Assembly (NCBI GenBank): GCA_002422375.1
Contig: DIUQ01000047.1
Coordinates: 1-7,585 of the forward strand
Direction of reading: 5' to 3'
DNA length: 7,585 bases
Source of the DNA: a bacterium UBA6154
GTDB lineage: Bacteria > Actinomycetota > Actinomycetes > S36-B12
Positions 7,163 to 7,585 of this stretch are shown piece after piece. Position 1 is the stretch's first letter; the number at the start of each line of letters is the position of its first letter. The notes beneath the pieces are model-generated. The model was not told where the DNA came from, ran no database searches, and saw only the letters and a program-made list of their open reading frames with translations. Made by a program: the position numbers and the translations under genes.

Positions 7163-7585
7163 CCTAATTCAGCAAGGGCGGTCAGATAGTCGTCTGCGTT
7201 GCGGGCCTCACCGGGACCGTTCACTACAGACCATCGGATGATTCCGTCTTTATCGATCACAAAGGCGGCGCGTGTGGCAAAACCTTTGTCCTCGAGGAAG
7301 GCGCCGTATTCCTTGGCCACCTTTCCATGTGGGTAGAAATCGCTCAAAAGATTGTGGGTGAGGTTCTCCTGTTCGGAGAAGACCTTCAGCGACGGCGCTG
7401 GATCACACGAGATACTCAAAACCTCGGTGGTGTCATTGATGAAATCTGGACGTCGATCGCGGATAGTGCACAACTCTCCCGTGCAGATACCGGTAAATGC
7501 AAAAGGGTAGAACATGACGACAACGTTCTTCTTCCCTCGGAAATCGGATAACGTAACGGCTTCACCAAACTGATTGGACAGGGTG
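7159..7585 (-). CDS. ahpE: AhpE/Bcp-type peroxiredoxin, N-terminus cut by window edge
   Basis: A thiol peroxidase that reduces hydrogen and organic peroxides or peroxynitrite in the cytoplasm. The frame is open from the right edge to TAA at 7161-7159, giving 141 full codons plus a 60-65% to nearly complete thioredoxin fold; only about the first 20 residues should be missing. The ATG at 7515 is internal: upstream codons still encode conserved peroxiredoxin sequence (TLSNQFGEAVTLSDFRGKKN). The active site is YPFAFTGIC, with the peroxidatic cysteine codon at 7485-7483. Further family blocks are LLSDFYPHGKVAKEYGAF, ATRAAFVIDKDGIIRW and PGEARNADDY, closely resembling mycobacterial AhpE as I recall it. 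A second cysteine follows five residues after the first (CTGELC, codon 7470-7468), the spacing of the resolving cysteine in Bcp proteins. A third lies in SISCDP. It could equally be labelled Bcp. It runs opposite to the thiamine operon. Confidence 0.93.
   Translation of the reverse strand, partial: TLSNQFGEAVTLSDFRGKKNVVVMFYPFAFTGICTGELCTIRDRRPDFINDTTEVLSISCDPAPSLKVFSEQENLTHNLLSDFYPHGKVAKEYGAFLEDKGFATRAAFVIDKDGIIRWSVVNGPGEARNADDYLTALAELG

Noticed and set aside
7513..7515. ATG at 7515 as the peroxiredoxin start
   Set aside because: Conserved peroxiredoxin sequence continues in frame upstream to the window edge, so the gene is truncated by the window rather than short.
1..7585. Mobile elements, CRISPR arrays, tRNA/rRNA genes, defence genes
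   Set aside because: Reading both strands I found no transposase, integrase, terminal repeats, regular spaced repeats, cloverleaf-like segment or toxin-antitoxin pair.

Overview
The window reads as an ordinary chromosomal stretch of a moderately GC-rich actinobacterium. The best taxonomic clue is the GMC oxidoreductase, which matches what I remember of mycobacterial ChoD almost motif for motif. An AhpE-like peroxiredoxin, frequent GTG starts and tightly packed genes agree with this. The genus cannot be fixed from the sequence alone.

Layout. Positions 1-2573 hold two genes on the minus strand: a ChoD-type GMC/FAD oxidoreductase (885-2573), followed 30 bases downstream by a MATE-family efflux protein (854 to beyond the left edge, C-terminus missing). 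A divergent intergenic region (2574-2780) contains a 14-bp palindrome, a possible extended -10 promoter and a clear TPP riboswitch (about 2693-2775) facing right. Positions 2781-6063 are a thiamine-type ABC importer: lipoprotein ThiB, two-domain permease ThiP and ATPase ThiQ. A FUSC/aromatic-acid-exporter-like membrane protein follows after only 16 bases (6080-7162). At the right edge an AhpE/Bcp-type peroxiredoxin runs on the minus strand (7159 to beyond 7585, N-terminus missing). Its stop codon overlaps the FUSC stop in a TTAA palindrome.

How the genes work together. The TPP riboswitch identifies the ABC transporter as an importer of thiamine or its phosphates, because binding-protein families of this kind (iron, thiamine, others) are hard to separate by sequence. 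When cellular TPP is high, P1 forms and part of the thiB ribosome binding site lies in it, so translation of the operon should fall. thiB-thiP-thiQ look translationally coupled, and the FUSC gene appears to share the transcript. The oxidoreductase/MATE pair is a separate divergent unit with no visible link to thiamine.

I see no mobile elements, CRISPR arrays, tRNA or rRNA genes, and no convincing intrinsic terminator. Nothing here is clearly a new system. The most useful second looks are the unannotated N-terminus of ThiP with a likely CTG start, the FUSC gene in a thiamine-controlled operon, the four-cysteine motif in the ChoD-like protein and the CX4C motif in the peroxiredoxin.
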